This document shows, piece after piece, positions 1 through 8,000 of a DNA stretch of 12,838 bases. The notes below the pieces were generated by a model. It was not told where the DNA came from. It saw nothing but the letters and a program-made list of their open reading frames with translations, and made no database searches. The stretch comes from Verrucomicrobiota bacterium (GTDB lineage Bacteria; Verrucomicrobiota; Verrucomicrobiia; Opitutales; Seribacteraceae). The stretch is from the NCBI GenBank assembly GCA_014382645.1, contig JACNJI010000303.1, positions 1 through 12,838 of the forward strand. The letters are read 5' to 3'. Position numbers and translations under genes: made by a program. How positions within the stretch are numbered: position 1 is the stretch's first letter; the number at the start of each line of letters is the position of its first letter.

Positions 1-657
1 TTCTATCGGGGTGTGCCTCATTATCGATTCGACTCGGTCGGGAGTCAGCACCATTTTATTTTGTTCGGCGGGAAAGAATCCGGGGACCAATACATTGACG
101 CGCACCTTTTGCGTCGCCCACTCTCTGGCGAGGTTTTTGGAGAGGTTATGTACGGCTCCCTTTGTTGCGGAATAAGTGAATACTCGGGAGAGAGGGTTGA
201 GTCCCGAGATTGAACCTACGTTTATTATGCTCCCCCCTTCGCCACGCTCCACCATGTGTTTCCCGAAGGTTTGGCAGGCAAGAAATACGGCTTTGAGGTT
301 TACGTCGAAAATTCTTTGGAATTCATCTGCCGGAATGTCGAAAAAAGGTGTTGGTGAATTTATGCCAGCTCCGTTTACCAGTATGTCAACCTTGCCCGAC
401 CTCTCAACCACGTGGTCAAGGAGGTTTTGCAAACTTTCGGTTTCTCCCACATCGCAAGGCTCGAAGTAAGCCGATCCTCCGGCTTCCTCGATTTCATTGA
501 TTTTTAGCTGAGCCTTTTCCTCGTTGCGGCCAACTACCACGACTTCGGCGCCGGCTTTTGCAAGTCCCGTGGCCATTGCCCCACACAATTCGCCGGTACC
601 TCCAATGACGACGGCAGTTTTTCCCGATAGGCCAAAAAGTTCTTCTAGATAATTCAT
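1..657 (-). CDS. SDR oxidoreductase, mannonate/fructuronate oxidoreductase-like (3' end beyond window)
   Basis: This is a short-chain dehydrogenase, probably the NAD(P)H enzyme that interconverts D-fructuronate and D-mannonate in cytoplasmic uronate degradation. I see 219 residues from ATG at 657; the reading frame is still open at the left edge, so roughly the last 35-45 residues of a typical ~260-residue SDR lie outside. Visible landmarks are the cofactor loop GGTGELCG (residues 19-26), NGAG (95-98) after the fourth strand, the Ser-rich catalytic strand GSISG (148-152), and the catalytic pair Tyr162/Lys166 in YSATK. The variant loop (LCG in place of GIG) and the segment [10 protein letters not shown] followed by HTP resemble, from memory, the mannonate-oxidoreductase branch of SDRs rather than generic FabG. 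It is the last visible gene of the minus-strand cluster, 26 bases after the KDG kinase-like gene, which supports the role. No Shine-Dalgarno is seen. Membership in the SDR family is firm; the substrate is inferred, and a gluconate or ketodeoxy-sugar reductase is possible. Confidence 0.88.
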   Translation of the reverse strand, partial: MNYLEELFGLSGKTAVVIGGTGELCGAMATGLAKAGAEVVVVGRNEEKAQLKINEIEEAGGSAYFEPCDVGETESLQNLLDHVVERSGKVDILVNGAGINSPTPFFDIPADEFQRIFDVNLKAVFLACQTFGKHMVERGEGGSIINVGSISGLNPLSRVFTYSATKGAVHNLSKNLAREWATQKVRVNVLVPGFFPAEQNKMVLTPDRVESIMRHTPIE

Positions 658-683
658 GCTTTTGGTTTATGTGTTATCTTCAA

Positions 684-1784
684 TTAGCGTACCACTCGGG
701 CTCCGCCTCCACCTTTAACTTTTTCGACTTCCTCTAAAGTGGCCATCGAGGTGTCTCCCGGAGTAGTCATGGCAAGAGCGCCGTGAGCGGCTCCGTATTC
801 CACGGCTTCCCGAGGGTCGCCCGTGGCGAGAAACCCGTAGATGAGCCCCGATGCAAAACTGTCTCCGCCTCCCACACGGTCGAGAATTTCAAGATTCTCC
901 CGATGGGTGGCTTCGTAAAAGTTTCCGTCCGCCCAGCAGATGGCCCCCCAGTCGTTTATTCCTGCCGACTTTACAGTTCTCAAGGTGGTGGCGGTAACCT
1001 TGAAGTTGGGAAAAGCGGTGACGGCCTGCTCGATCATGGTTTTGAACTTGTCCACCTCGATATTGGATATGTTTTCGTCCAAACCTTCTACTTCGAAACC
1101 GAGGCAAGCGGTGAAGTCTTCCTCGTTGCCGATCATTACGTCGACGTATTCGGCGATGCGACGGTTGACCTCTCTGGCTTTTTCTTGCCCACCAATTGAC
1201 TTCCAGAGTGAGGGTCGGTAATTCAAATCGTAAGAGACAATGACTCCATGTTTCTGAGCTGCCCGAACTGCTTCGATGACGACCTCGGCGGAACTTTCGG
1301 AGAGGGCTGCAAAGATACCTCCAGTGTGTAGCCAGCGCACACCTTGCTGCCCGAAAATCTCTTCCCAGTCGATATCCCCGGGCTTCATTTGAGAGGCGGC
1401 CGTATTTCCCCTGTCCGACGTGCCTGCAGCACCCCGCAGTCCGTATCCGCGTTCGGTGAAATTGATGCCATTGCGCACATCCCGTCCGATACCGTCGAAA
1501 GGCACCCAGCGTACGAGGTCCGTATCTACTCCTCCTTGCAGTATGAAATCCTCGAGCAGGCGGCCAATGTCGTTGTCTGCGAAGGCTGTGGCGATTGCGG
1601 TTTTCAAGCCAAAGCAACGCCGCAGGCCTCGGGCCACGTTATATTCTCCGCCCCCTTCCCATACTTCAAAGGCGCGAGTGGTGCGGACTCGACCTTCTCC
1701 CGGATCGAGGCGAAGCATGATTTCTCCCAGGGAAACAAGATCCCAGCGGCATTCCTCGGCAGGACGTATATCTAAAACTGACAT
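684..1784 (-). CDS. kdgK: PfkB-family sugar kinase, probable 2-keto-3-deoxygluconate kinase
   Basis: This cytoplasmic kinase probably phosphorylates 2-keto-3-deoxygluconate (KDG) with ATP to KDPG, which an aldolase then splits to pyruvate and glyceraldehyde 3-phosphate. The 366-residue protein has the ribokinase/PfkB layout: the N-terminal strand and sugar-binding region with EGGGEYNVARGL (residues 43-54), a central substrate segment SYDLNYRPSLW (184-194), a GNEEDF segment (219-224), and the C-terminal family signature DRVGGGDSFASG (302-313), where Asp308 is the expected catalytic base and GGG the anion hole. SYDLNYRPSLW resembles the SFDPNVRPSLW segment I recall in known KDG kinases. It is slightly longer than typical (~310-345 residues) because of extensions at both ends. 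It lies 65 bases after the Ldh_2 gene and 26 bases before the mannonate-oxidoreductase-like SDR, as expected for one uronate pathway. No KDPG aldolase or dehydratase is inside the window. The family is certain and the substrate likely. Confidence 0.88.
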   Translation of the reverse strand: MSVLDIRPAEECRWDLVSLGEIMLRLDPGEGRVRTTRAFEVWEGGGEYNVARGLRRCFGLKTAIATAFADNDIGRLLEDFILQGGVDTDLVRWVPFDGIGRDVRNGINFTERGYGLRGAAGTSDRGNTAASQMKPGDIDWEEIFGQQGVRWLHTGGIFAALSESSAEVVIEAVRAAQKHGVIVSYDLNYRPSLWKSIGGQEKAREVNRRIAEYVDVMIGNEEDFTACLGFEVEGLDENISNIEVDKFKTMIEQAVTAFPNFKVTATTLRTVKSAGINDWGAICWADGNFYEATHRENLEILDRVGGGDSFASGLIYGFLATGDPREAVEYGAAHGALAMTTPGDTSMATLEEVEKVKGGGGARVVR

Positions 1785-1849
1785 GATGGAGTTTGTTTGG
1801 CTGAATATGGAATAGACTTAGCTAGAATTTTTGAATTGCGGTCCGAGTT

Positions 1850-2944
1850 TCAGGAGGCCACTGAAAGCCTGTTGCGATCCCACTTTTCCAAGCCACATTG
1901 TTCCGCGACTTCGTCGAACTCGTCGAGTTCTTTTTCGCTGAACAGAAGACCGCCGTTACGTTCCGAGCGTTCGGCAAAGCGCGCCTCGAGTTGACCGGGC
2001 ATAAGACAGTTCTCGTTCCCTTCTTTGAGAATGTCGTCCAGAACAGCCTTGAGATTTTCGTTTTGCGTTCGTTGGTGAGCGAAGCATCCGGCGTCGAAGG
2101 CTTCCGGGTGAATCACTTGAAAAAAGAAATTGCAGCAATACTTTTCGCCTGAGACGTTTCCCGGTATGCCGCGAAGAGTCGAGAGGGATCCTCCGGTCAT
2201 GGCTCCGAGGATTTCATTGAGCAGTCCAAGCCCGTAGCCTTTGTGCGCGGCAAAGGGTAGGAGGGCTGCCGCGGCATGAGGGTCGGTGGTGGGTTGACCA
2301 TCCTTGTCTACCGCTGCATTGGGAGGAAGTGGTTGGTTTTCCCGTTTGAGCTGTTGAACGCGACCCATGGCAATGACAGAGGTCGCCCAGTCGATGACTA
2401 CGGGGAAACCGATGGCTTCAGTGGTCGGCAAGCCCCAAGAGTGAGGGTTTGTTCCCAAGGTAGGCGTTTTACCTCCAAAGGGCACGACCTCGGCGAGGGT
2501 GGAGGTGCAGTTTGTGTAGGCGTAGTAGCCTTTGTGGGCGGCGTGCATGACGTAACCTCCACCCCAAAGGTAATGAAAGGCATTGTCTATCGCCACGGTT
2601 CCCGAGCCATGCTTGTCCGCCATTTCGATGCAGGTGTCGATCGCTTTGTAGGCCACGGCTTGGCCGAGCTTCTTGTTGGCATTCCAAGTTTGGCAGGCAT
2701 CGAAGCGGCTTTCCTTTACTTCAATGGTTGCGCCCGGCGTGCAACCACCCACGGCCGAACCGAATAATTCGTCCAAATGGAGAGCCTTGAGCGCGTTGTG
2801 GGTGCGAATGCCATGCTTGGTGGCGTAAGCGGAAAAGGTTGCCGCTGCCGAGGATTCGTCCGAGTTGAAACCCCGGTGTTCGAAAACATTGCGCACGAGG
2901 GTATCGTGAGACTCTTGCGGTACGACGTAAAAAGTGTCTTCCAT
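1850..2944 (-). CDS. Ldh_2 (malate/L-lactate dehydrogenase-type) NAD(P)-dependent oxidoreductase
   Basis: A member of the Ldh_2 family, the non-Rossmann NAD(P)-dependent dehydrogenases that include YiaK (2,3-diketo-L-gulonate reductase), ureidoglycolate dehydrogenase and ComC (sulfolactate dehydrogenase). They reduce 2-keto acids to 2-hydroxyacids in the cytoplasm. From ATG at 2944 the protein has 364 residues, a normal length. Recognisable pieces are the candidate catalytic His44 in TKHGIRTHN (42-50), the conserved Asn/His segment around NAFHYLWGGGY (121-131), VPFGGKTPTLGTNP (154-167), IDWATS (184-189), and AAHKGYGLG (232-240), the counterpart of the family's GGHKGYGL. An in-frame TTG at 2956 would add four residues, but the ATG is preferred and neither has a Shine-Dalgarno. 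It follows the D-2-hydroxyacid dehydrogenase gene by 30 bases and precedes the KDG kinase-like gene, so a sugar-acid substrate is expected; which one cannot be read from the sequence. Confidence 0.88.
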   Translation of the reverse strand: MEDTFYVVPQESHDTLVRNVFEHRGFNSDESSAAATFSAYATKHGIRTHNALKALHLDELFGSAVGGCTPGATIEVKESRFDACQTWNANKKLGQAVAYKAIDTCIEMADKHGSGTVAIDNAFHYLWGGGYVMHAAHKGYYAYTNCTSTLAEVVPFGGKTPTLGTNPHSWGLPTTEAIGFPVVIDWATSVIAMGRVQQLKRENQPLPPNAAVDKDGQPTTDPHAAAALLPFAAHKGYGLGLLNEILGAMTGGSLSTLRGIPGNVSGEKYCCNFFFQVIHPEAFDAGCFAHQRTQNENLKAVLDDILKEGNENCLMPGQLEARFAERSERNGGLLFSEKELDEFDEVAEQCGLEKWDRNRLSVAS

Positions 2945-2974
2945 GAGAAAGGGCAAAAGATAGGTTTAATTTAC

Positions 2975-3955
2975 TTATGAGGCAGGAGAAGGAATGGGAG
3001 CGTCGTTCGCTTGGGCCAATGGTTTCTCGCCTTTCAACACATGGATGAGATTGCGAACGGCCATGCCTGCCTGACGCTGAACCGATTCGTAGGTTCGAGA
3101 GCCGATGTGCGGAGTGATCACTGTGTTTGGGGCGGATAGCAACGGATGATCCGATGCCGGGGGTTCTTCTTCCATAACGTCTGTTCCGTAGCCTCCGAGC
3201 TTTCCGGATTCGAGAGCTTCCACCATGGCGGAGGAGTCGACTAATTCACCTCTTGCGCAGTTAAGAACGATAGCTCCGTCCTTCAGCGTGGCGAGGCTCT
3301 GAGCGTTCAACATGTAACGAGTTTCAGACGTCAGGTTGACATGTAAGGAAACTACGTCCGCGTCCGCCATCGTTTCGCCAAGCGAGGAACAACGTTTTAC
3401 CTGGTGAGCATCGGCAAACTCCTCGTCCCAGTAAAGGTCGAAGGCCTTCACTTCCATACCGAAGGATTTTGCGCGTATGGCGACTTCCTTGCCTATTCTG
3501 CCCAGACCCACGATAGCGATGGTTTTGCCCATGATCTCGTTGCCTGTGAGACGTTTCCATTCTCCACTTCGGGTTACGTTGGCTTCCTCCACCAAGTTGC
3601 GAACGAGAGCCAGAAGAAGGGCAAAAGTATGTTCGGCCACCGTCGTATGGTTGACCCCCGGGCAAAAAGTGACGGGAATTCCCTTTGCCGTTGCATGCTC
3701 CATATCGATCTTGTCTATGCCTATGCCATACTTTGCGATCACCTTGAGACATGGAAGCGCTTTGTCTATCACGGCGGCTGTGATTGAGTCGTCTCCGCAT
3801 AGAAGGGCATCGAGGTCGCCGACCAGTTCAAGCATTCGCTTTTCCGATAGCGGACCACGTTCACAGACGAGTTCATAGCCTTCGTCTGCAAGCAATTGAT
3901 GATGTTCGCCTGGCGTATCTTGAAAAGAAGTAGTGGATACGAGTACTCGTAGCAT
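2975..3955 (-). CDS. D-2-hydroxyacid dehydrogenase, phosphoglycerate dehydrogenase-like
   Basis: An NAD-dependent dehydrogenase of the D-isomer-specific 2-hydroxyacid family, converting a 2-hydroxyacid to its 2-keto acid or the reverse in the cytoplasm. It has 326 residues, the length of the catalytic core without the ACT regulatory domain found in many SerA enzymes. It shows the substrate-domain segment KYGIGIDKID (75-84), the Rossmann motif GLGRIG (150-155) followed by Asp173, the usual NAD-selecting acid, and the catalytic triad: Arg235 in NCARGE, Glu264 in the DVMEEEP segment, and His283 in PHIGS. The missing ACT domain and the setting argue for a catabolic hydroxyacid or sugar-acid dehydrogenase rather than serine synthesis. 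It is the first gene of the four-gene minus-strand cluster, with a divergent plus-strand gene upstream. ATG at 3955 is preceded only by a weak GAG. Substrate unknown; glycerate, sulfolactate or an aldonate derivative are conceivable. Confidence 0.9.
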   Translation of the reverse strand: MLRVLVSTTSFQDTPGEHHQLLADEGYELVCERGPLSEKRMLELVGDLDALLCGDDSITAAVIDKALPCLKVIAKYGIGIDKIDMEHATAKGIPVTFCPGVNHTTVAEHTFALLLALVRNLVEEANVTRSGEWKRLTGNEIMGKTIAIVGLGRIGKEVAIRAKSFGMEVKAFDLYWDEEFADAHQVKRCSSLGETMADADVVSLHVNLTSETRYMLNAQSLATLKDGAIVLNCARGELVDSSAMVEALESGKLGGYGTDVMEEEPPASDHPLLSAPNTVITPHIGSRTYESVQRQAGMAVRNLIHVLKGEKPLAQANDAPIPSPAS

Positions 3956-4039
3956 AGGAAAAATCTCAATTAGTTAGGCTCGATCAACTGTCCTCGCAAG
4001 GTAAAAAGCCAGTTGCCATGGGTGCTTTACGCCTTTTGC

Positions 4040-4045
4040 TATATT
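4040..4045 (+). promoter_or_regulatory. possible extended -10 promoter for the small secreted protein
   Basis: TATATT preceded by TG and one base (TGcTATATT, 4037-4045) matches the extended -10 consensus at most positions. No good -35 lies at 16-18 bases; the nearest candidate, TTGCCA at 4013-4018, is 21 bases away. Transcription would start near 4052, about 38 bases before the ATG at 4090. The rest of the 134-base divergent region (3956-4089) shows no clear promoter for the minus-strand sugar-acid cluster. Confidence 0.3.
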
Positions 4046-4047
4046 TC

Positions 4048-4062
4048 AGACAAAAGCTGTCT
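4048..4062. repeat. short inverted repeat in the divergent intergenic region
   Basis: AGACA (4048-4052) and TGTCT (4058-4062) are perfect 5-base inverted arms around a 5-base spacer, just downstream of the candidate -10. It could be a small operator half-site pair or a 5' leader hairpin. At this length it may be chance. Confidence 0.3.
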
Positions 4063-4089
4063 CTCAATCAACCCAAAATCTAAATAACA

Positions 4090-4428
4090 ATGAGCAAAGG
4101 AATCAAGATTCTCACATTTTTCGGATTGGCGTTAGGAGCATGGCTGGTAGCCCATGCCCAGCTTTCGCAACCACCCTCCGGTGGACCGCCATCCACTCCG
4201 CCAAAATTACCGACCCGTATTCCGCCACCACCAAGTTTTTCCATGTCGGGTAGCGATACGGGAAAATTTCAAATCGTTAGTGCCGAGTACTATTCCCAAG
4301 ATGCAAAGCCCTTCCTCTACAAGCGGCTAGTGAAAGTCGATACCGAGACCGGCGAAGCTTGGGTGCTCCATTCCGCTAGGGGCGAACGCGGCGAAGAGCG
4401 CAAGTGGTTGCCAATGACCGAAAAATGA
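4090..4428 (+). CDS. small secreted proline-rich protein, function unknown
   Basis: I do not recognise a named family for this 112-residue protein. It begins with a clear signal peptide: Lys at positions 3 and 6, a hydrophobic stretch about 7-20, and an AHA|Q cleavage site after residue 23, so it is exported to the periplasm or beyond. A proline-rich low-complexity linker covers about 28-48. The C-terminal part (about 58-108) is a compact segment with YKRLVKVDTETGEAW and a closing KWLP; the pattern 'hydrophobic-D-T-x-T-G-x-x-W-x-L ... W-[LV]-P' recurs in small exported proteins of unknown function, as far as I recall. It is the only convincing plus-strand gene. It diverges from the sugar-acid cluster and converges on the efflux operon, with 25 bases between the two stop codons. 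No Shine-Dalgarno is seen. The signal peptide and intact frame support a real gene; no role is proposed. Confidence 0.72.
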   Translation: MSKGIKILTFFGLALGAWLVAHAQLSQPPSGGPPSTPPKLPTRIPPPPSFSMSGSDTGKFQIVSAEYYSQDAKPFLYKRLVKVDTETGEAWVLHSARGERGEERKWLPMTEK

Positions 4429-4453
4429 TCTTCATAAGTATGGATTTTCATTG

Positions 4454-5020
4454 TTAATGATAGCAAACACATGCGTATTCCTTGAAGTCGCAGGTCGGGC
4501 AATCACTAAGATCTAAGCTGAACTTTTCTTGTTGGGTTTCGGCTTCTTGAATACTTTTAATTGTTACGATTACAGGAAGGGATTTGCCGCTAGGGAAAGG
4601 GGTTTCGGAGAGGAGTGACTTGCCGAATTTTGTAAATTTTAGTTCGGTTGGGTTTGATCGGTCTCCGCCAATTACGGTTACGACTTGATCCTCGACCGGG
4701 ATGATCTTTCTGTCCTTCACCGCCGAAATAAGAATTTTAAGATCTTCCATTACGAGAAACTCGAGGAGAGGTTCCACCGAAGTGATAAGTCTTCCACCGT
4801 TGGGACCACTTTCCTTTTGTGATTTCGCTTGGTTGTCAGTTAGAGCGTGCTGGTGATCGTCTTTTCCGCTGTGATTGTGCCCATGCCCATGTTCGTGTCT
4901 ATGCCCATCGTCGTGTGGGTGTCCATGGTCGTCATCGCAAGAGGTCCATAGCATGGTAGCGAGAGATGCGGTGAGCGTGAGTATTTTCCGCGTATTGAAT
5001 TTCATCTTTGAATCTTTCAT
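4454..5020 (-). CDS. His-rich exported (putative lipo-) protein with C-terminal Cys cluster, last gene of metal efflux operon
   Basis: This 188-residue protein probably binds metal in the periplasm for the adjacent efflux pump. It has an N-terminal hydrophobic signal (about 11-27) ending in LWTSC; Cys28 is a likely lipidation site although Trp at -3 is unusual for a lipobox. Residues 29-58 are an Asp/His tract with 11 histidines, mostly alternating (HGH, HRHEHGHGHNH). After a linker with PNGGRL (73-78) comes a folded-looking domain of about 80-170, and the protein ends with CPTC (174-177) and CVCYH (184-188), four Cys and a terminal His. His tracts and CxxC/CxC are typical Zn, Ni, Co or Cu ligands. 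It lies 31 bases after the RND pump gene on the same strand, so it is very likely co-transcribed. Translation may start at Met6 (5005) instead; neither start has a Shine-Dalgarno. I recognise no named family; binding and metal are inferred. Confidence 0.82.
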   Translation of the reverse strand: MKDSKMKFNTRKILTLTASLATMLWTSCDDDHGHPHDDGHRHEHGHGHNHSGKDDHQHALTDNQAKSQKESGPNGGRLITSVEPLLEFLVMEDLKILISAVKDRKIIPVEDQVVTVIGGDRSNPTELKFTKFGKSLLSETPFPSGKSLPVIVTIKSIQEAETQQEKFSLDLSDCPTCDFKEYACVCYH

Positions 5021-5051
5021 ATTTTGTTTGTGGTTTACCTTTTTTATAAAA

Positions 5052-8000
5052 TCAAGTGTTCAGATGAATATCCTTGGCAAGCATCGATTCCACTGGTTTG
5101 CGACAGAATGCATAGAAGAGGGAGGGTGTGACCGCGAGACCGAGGAGAGTCGAAGTGACCAAGCCTCCCACGATGGCTATGGCAACGGGTCCGAGAATTT
5201 CTCGTCCCGGTTCATGGAGGGCAAGAAGGATTGGGACGAGCGCGATACCAGCGGAGAGAGCTGTCATTAGGATGGGCGATAATCGTTCGAGTGTACCTCG
5301 TTCGACCATTTCTCTAGTAAAGCCTTCCTCTTCATTACGCATTAGATGTAGATAGTGGGTAAGTAGCATAATGTTGTTACGAGCGGCAATCCCGCTCACT
5401 GCGATAAAGCCGACTAAGGTGGCGATACTTACGTTGTCTAACGTGTATTTAGTGTAGAGCACCGCCCCGACAAGAGAAATGGGAATGATTCCCAAGGTAA
5501 GAAAGACGAGGGGGAAGCTTCGGTAGTGGCCATAGAGGAGAAAGAAGACGAGTATGAGGAGAATAGTTGAAGCATAGAAGATTGATGAGGTAGCGTCACG
5601 TTGAGCAAGATATTCACCTTCGAGCGATATGGAGTAACCTTTGGGCAAGTTGACTTTTTCGGTTAGCTCTCTTTGAAGTCGCTCGACTATAGCGTTGAGG
5701 TCTTCTGTCGTTGGATTGATGGAGACGACGAAGCGTCGGCGGGAATTTTCCCGGAGGATCATATTCGGTCCTGTTGCTTGCCTTATGTCGGCTACGCGTT
5801 CGAGAGGTATCCTTTGCCCGCTTAAGGTATCGACATAGGTTTGCTTGAGAAGTTCTGGATTTTCTCTCCATTGCCTTGGAAGTCGTAGCACAAGATCGTA
5901 TTTTCGAGTACCTTCGTAGATCTCGGCGACTTTTTCTCCCGCCATAAGGGTAGCGAGCTCTTCGTTTAGGTCTCCGGGTGCAACACCATAGGCAAGAGCT
6001 CGCTTCCAGTTTGGTTCAATGCGCAACTGGGGCACGGAAGCTTGTTGTTCCGGGCGAGCTTCCTCAAGTCCGGGAATACCGCGTGCGATATCCGCTATTT
6101 GGGAACCAATTCGGCGGAGTTCGCTTAGTTCCGGACCGAATGTTTTGATCGCAACTTTTGCGGAAACGCCACTCAACATATGTCCCACGCGATCTGCAAG
6201 AGGTCCGCTGATAGCGCTAAACGTTCCGGGAATACTACGCATTGCAGCTCTAATTTCTTCCAATAGTTCCCGTTGCTTCCGCTTCAAGGATTTGTCGAAC
6301 TCGATATCGAATTCAACGGTTGAGACCGGTACGACGTGATCGCCACGTTCCGCTCGCCCTGCCCTGAAGCCTACGGTCTTTATGCCCGGTATGTTGAGGA
6401 GGAGTCCTTGAGCCACATGCGCTAGTTCAGTCGTGGTTTTGAGCGAAGTTCCGGGAGCCGTCGTCATCGCGACCAAGGCAGAGGGTTCCTGAAAGGGTGG
6501 AAGAAAGTTTCCACCCATTTCCCTGAAGGATTTGTAGCTAAAAAATAGAAGCCCTATGATCAAGGCAACGACTACAAATGGCTGCGAAAGCGAGAACCTC
6601 AGCCAAGTCGCGGCAAAAGCCCGCTTGATCTGTCGGCTAAGAAAACTTTCTTCGTTTCGAGCTTTGCAGAGTTTTTCCGGGAGTAAGTAGTAGCAAAGTA
6701 CCGGGATGACCGTAAGGGCTACTAGGAAAGAGGCCGTCATGCTTACGATTGTTGCTAAGGCGATGGGCGTGAACAATCTGCCTTCCACTCCGCTCAATGC
6801 GAAGAGGGGAAGAAATACGAGCACAATCAAGAGGGTAGCGTAGAATATGGATGATCGAACTTCGCTCGAAGCGCTTGCGATGACTCTTATCCTTGGTTCG
6901 GGTATTAAACGGCTGGCGTTTTCTCGCAGACGTCGAAAAATGTTTTCCACGTCCACTATCGCGTCGTCCACCACCATTCCAATGGCAACCGCCAATCCGC
7001 CAAGGGTCATCGAGTTTACGCCAACATCGAGAATGTCAAAAACCAATGCAGTGATCGCAAGCGAAAGAGGAATGGCGGTCAGAGTTATTAGGGTAACGCG
7101 AAAGTTGAGTAGAAACAAAAAAAGAACGATGCTGACTAGCAAAGCTCCGTCCAAAAGAGCTTTTTCTAGATTACCGACGGCGAGGTCGATGTAGTCGCTC
7201 TGCTTGTACAGTGGAATTATTTCGGTGCCCTTTGGCAGTGAAGGCTTCAATTCTTCCAAGGCTTGTTCTAATTTTGAAGTTAGGTTCAGGGTGTCGAATC
7301 CGGGAGATTTTCTAACGCTCATAATCACTCCGGGGTAACCTTTCCGGGCTTGGTTGGGATTGATGGTGTCTGAATAAACACCCATGCCTGCGTCACCCCG
7401 CATTGGTTCGACGCCCCAAGAAACTTCTGCTACGTCTCGAATGCAAAGCGGACGATCGTTACGATAAGCAACCACTACGTTTCCGATGGCATCAAGATCT
7501 TTGGTCATTGCTAGGTTGCGAACCATGATTTCTTGAGTCCCTTCCGTAAGAAAGCCGCCCGTAGTGTTCTTTACCGAAGCAGCTGCCGCCAAACGCAGTT
7601 GTTCAAAGTTTACTCCATGTCTGAGCATTTTTTTTGGGTTTGGTCTGACCTGTATTTGTTTTACACCTCCTCCCATGGTTTGAATCTCAGCTATCCCCGG
7701 TATGGCTTGAAGACGTCTCGCCAGCACCCAGTCTGCGATGGTTCGGAGTTCACGCGGGTTGGTGGTTCCTGTAGCGTCTCTCAATCCCACTAGCATTATT
7801 TCGCCCATTAGTGATGTTACGGGAGTCAGATGGGGTCGTATTTCCGCAGGTAACTCGGAAACCACGCTTGCCAGGCGTTCCTGAACAAATCTCCGGGCAT
7901 CATAAATGTCCATATCCCAACTGAACTCTACGAATATCAGAGAAAGGGAGACGTCGCTGGTTGAGCGAATGCGATCCACGCCAGTTACTCCCATGAGAGC

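Noticed and set aside
1..657. SDR gene as a truncated pseudogene
   Set aside because: The frame is intact with all catalytic residues and simply runs off the window edge.
1344..1775. Long open frames on the plus strand and in other frames opposite the kinase, pump, adaptor and other genes
   Set aside because: They overlap clearly recognised protein families on the minus strand, show no family motifs or signal peptides, and are antisense shadows.
2945..2956. TTG start at 2956 for the Ldh_2 gene
   Set aside because: It adds only four residues and has no ribosome binding site; ATG at 2944 is the simpler choice.
4412..4453. Bidirectional terminator between the convergent small secreted gene and the His-rich protein gene
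   Set aside because: Only a loose pairing of CAATGA with TCATTG over a long loop is seen, with no GC-rich stem or proper T-run.
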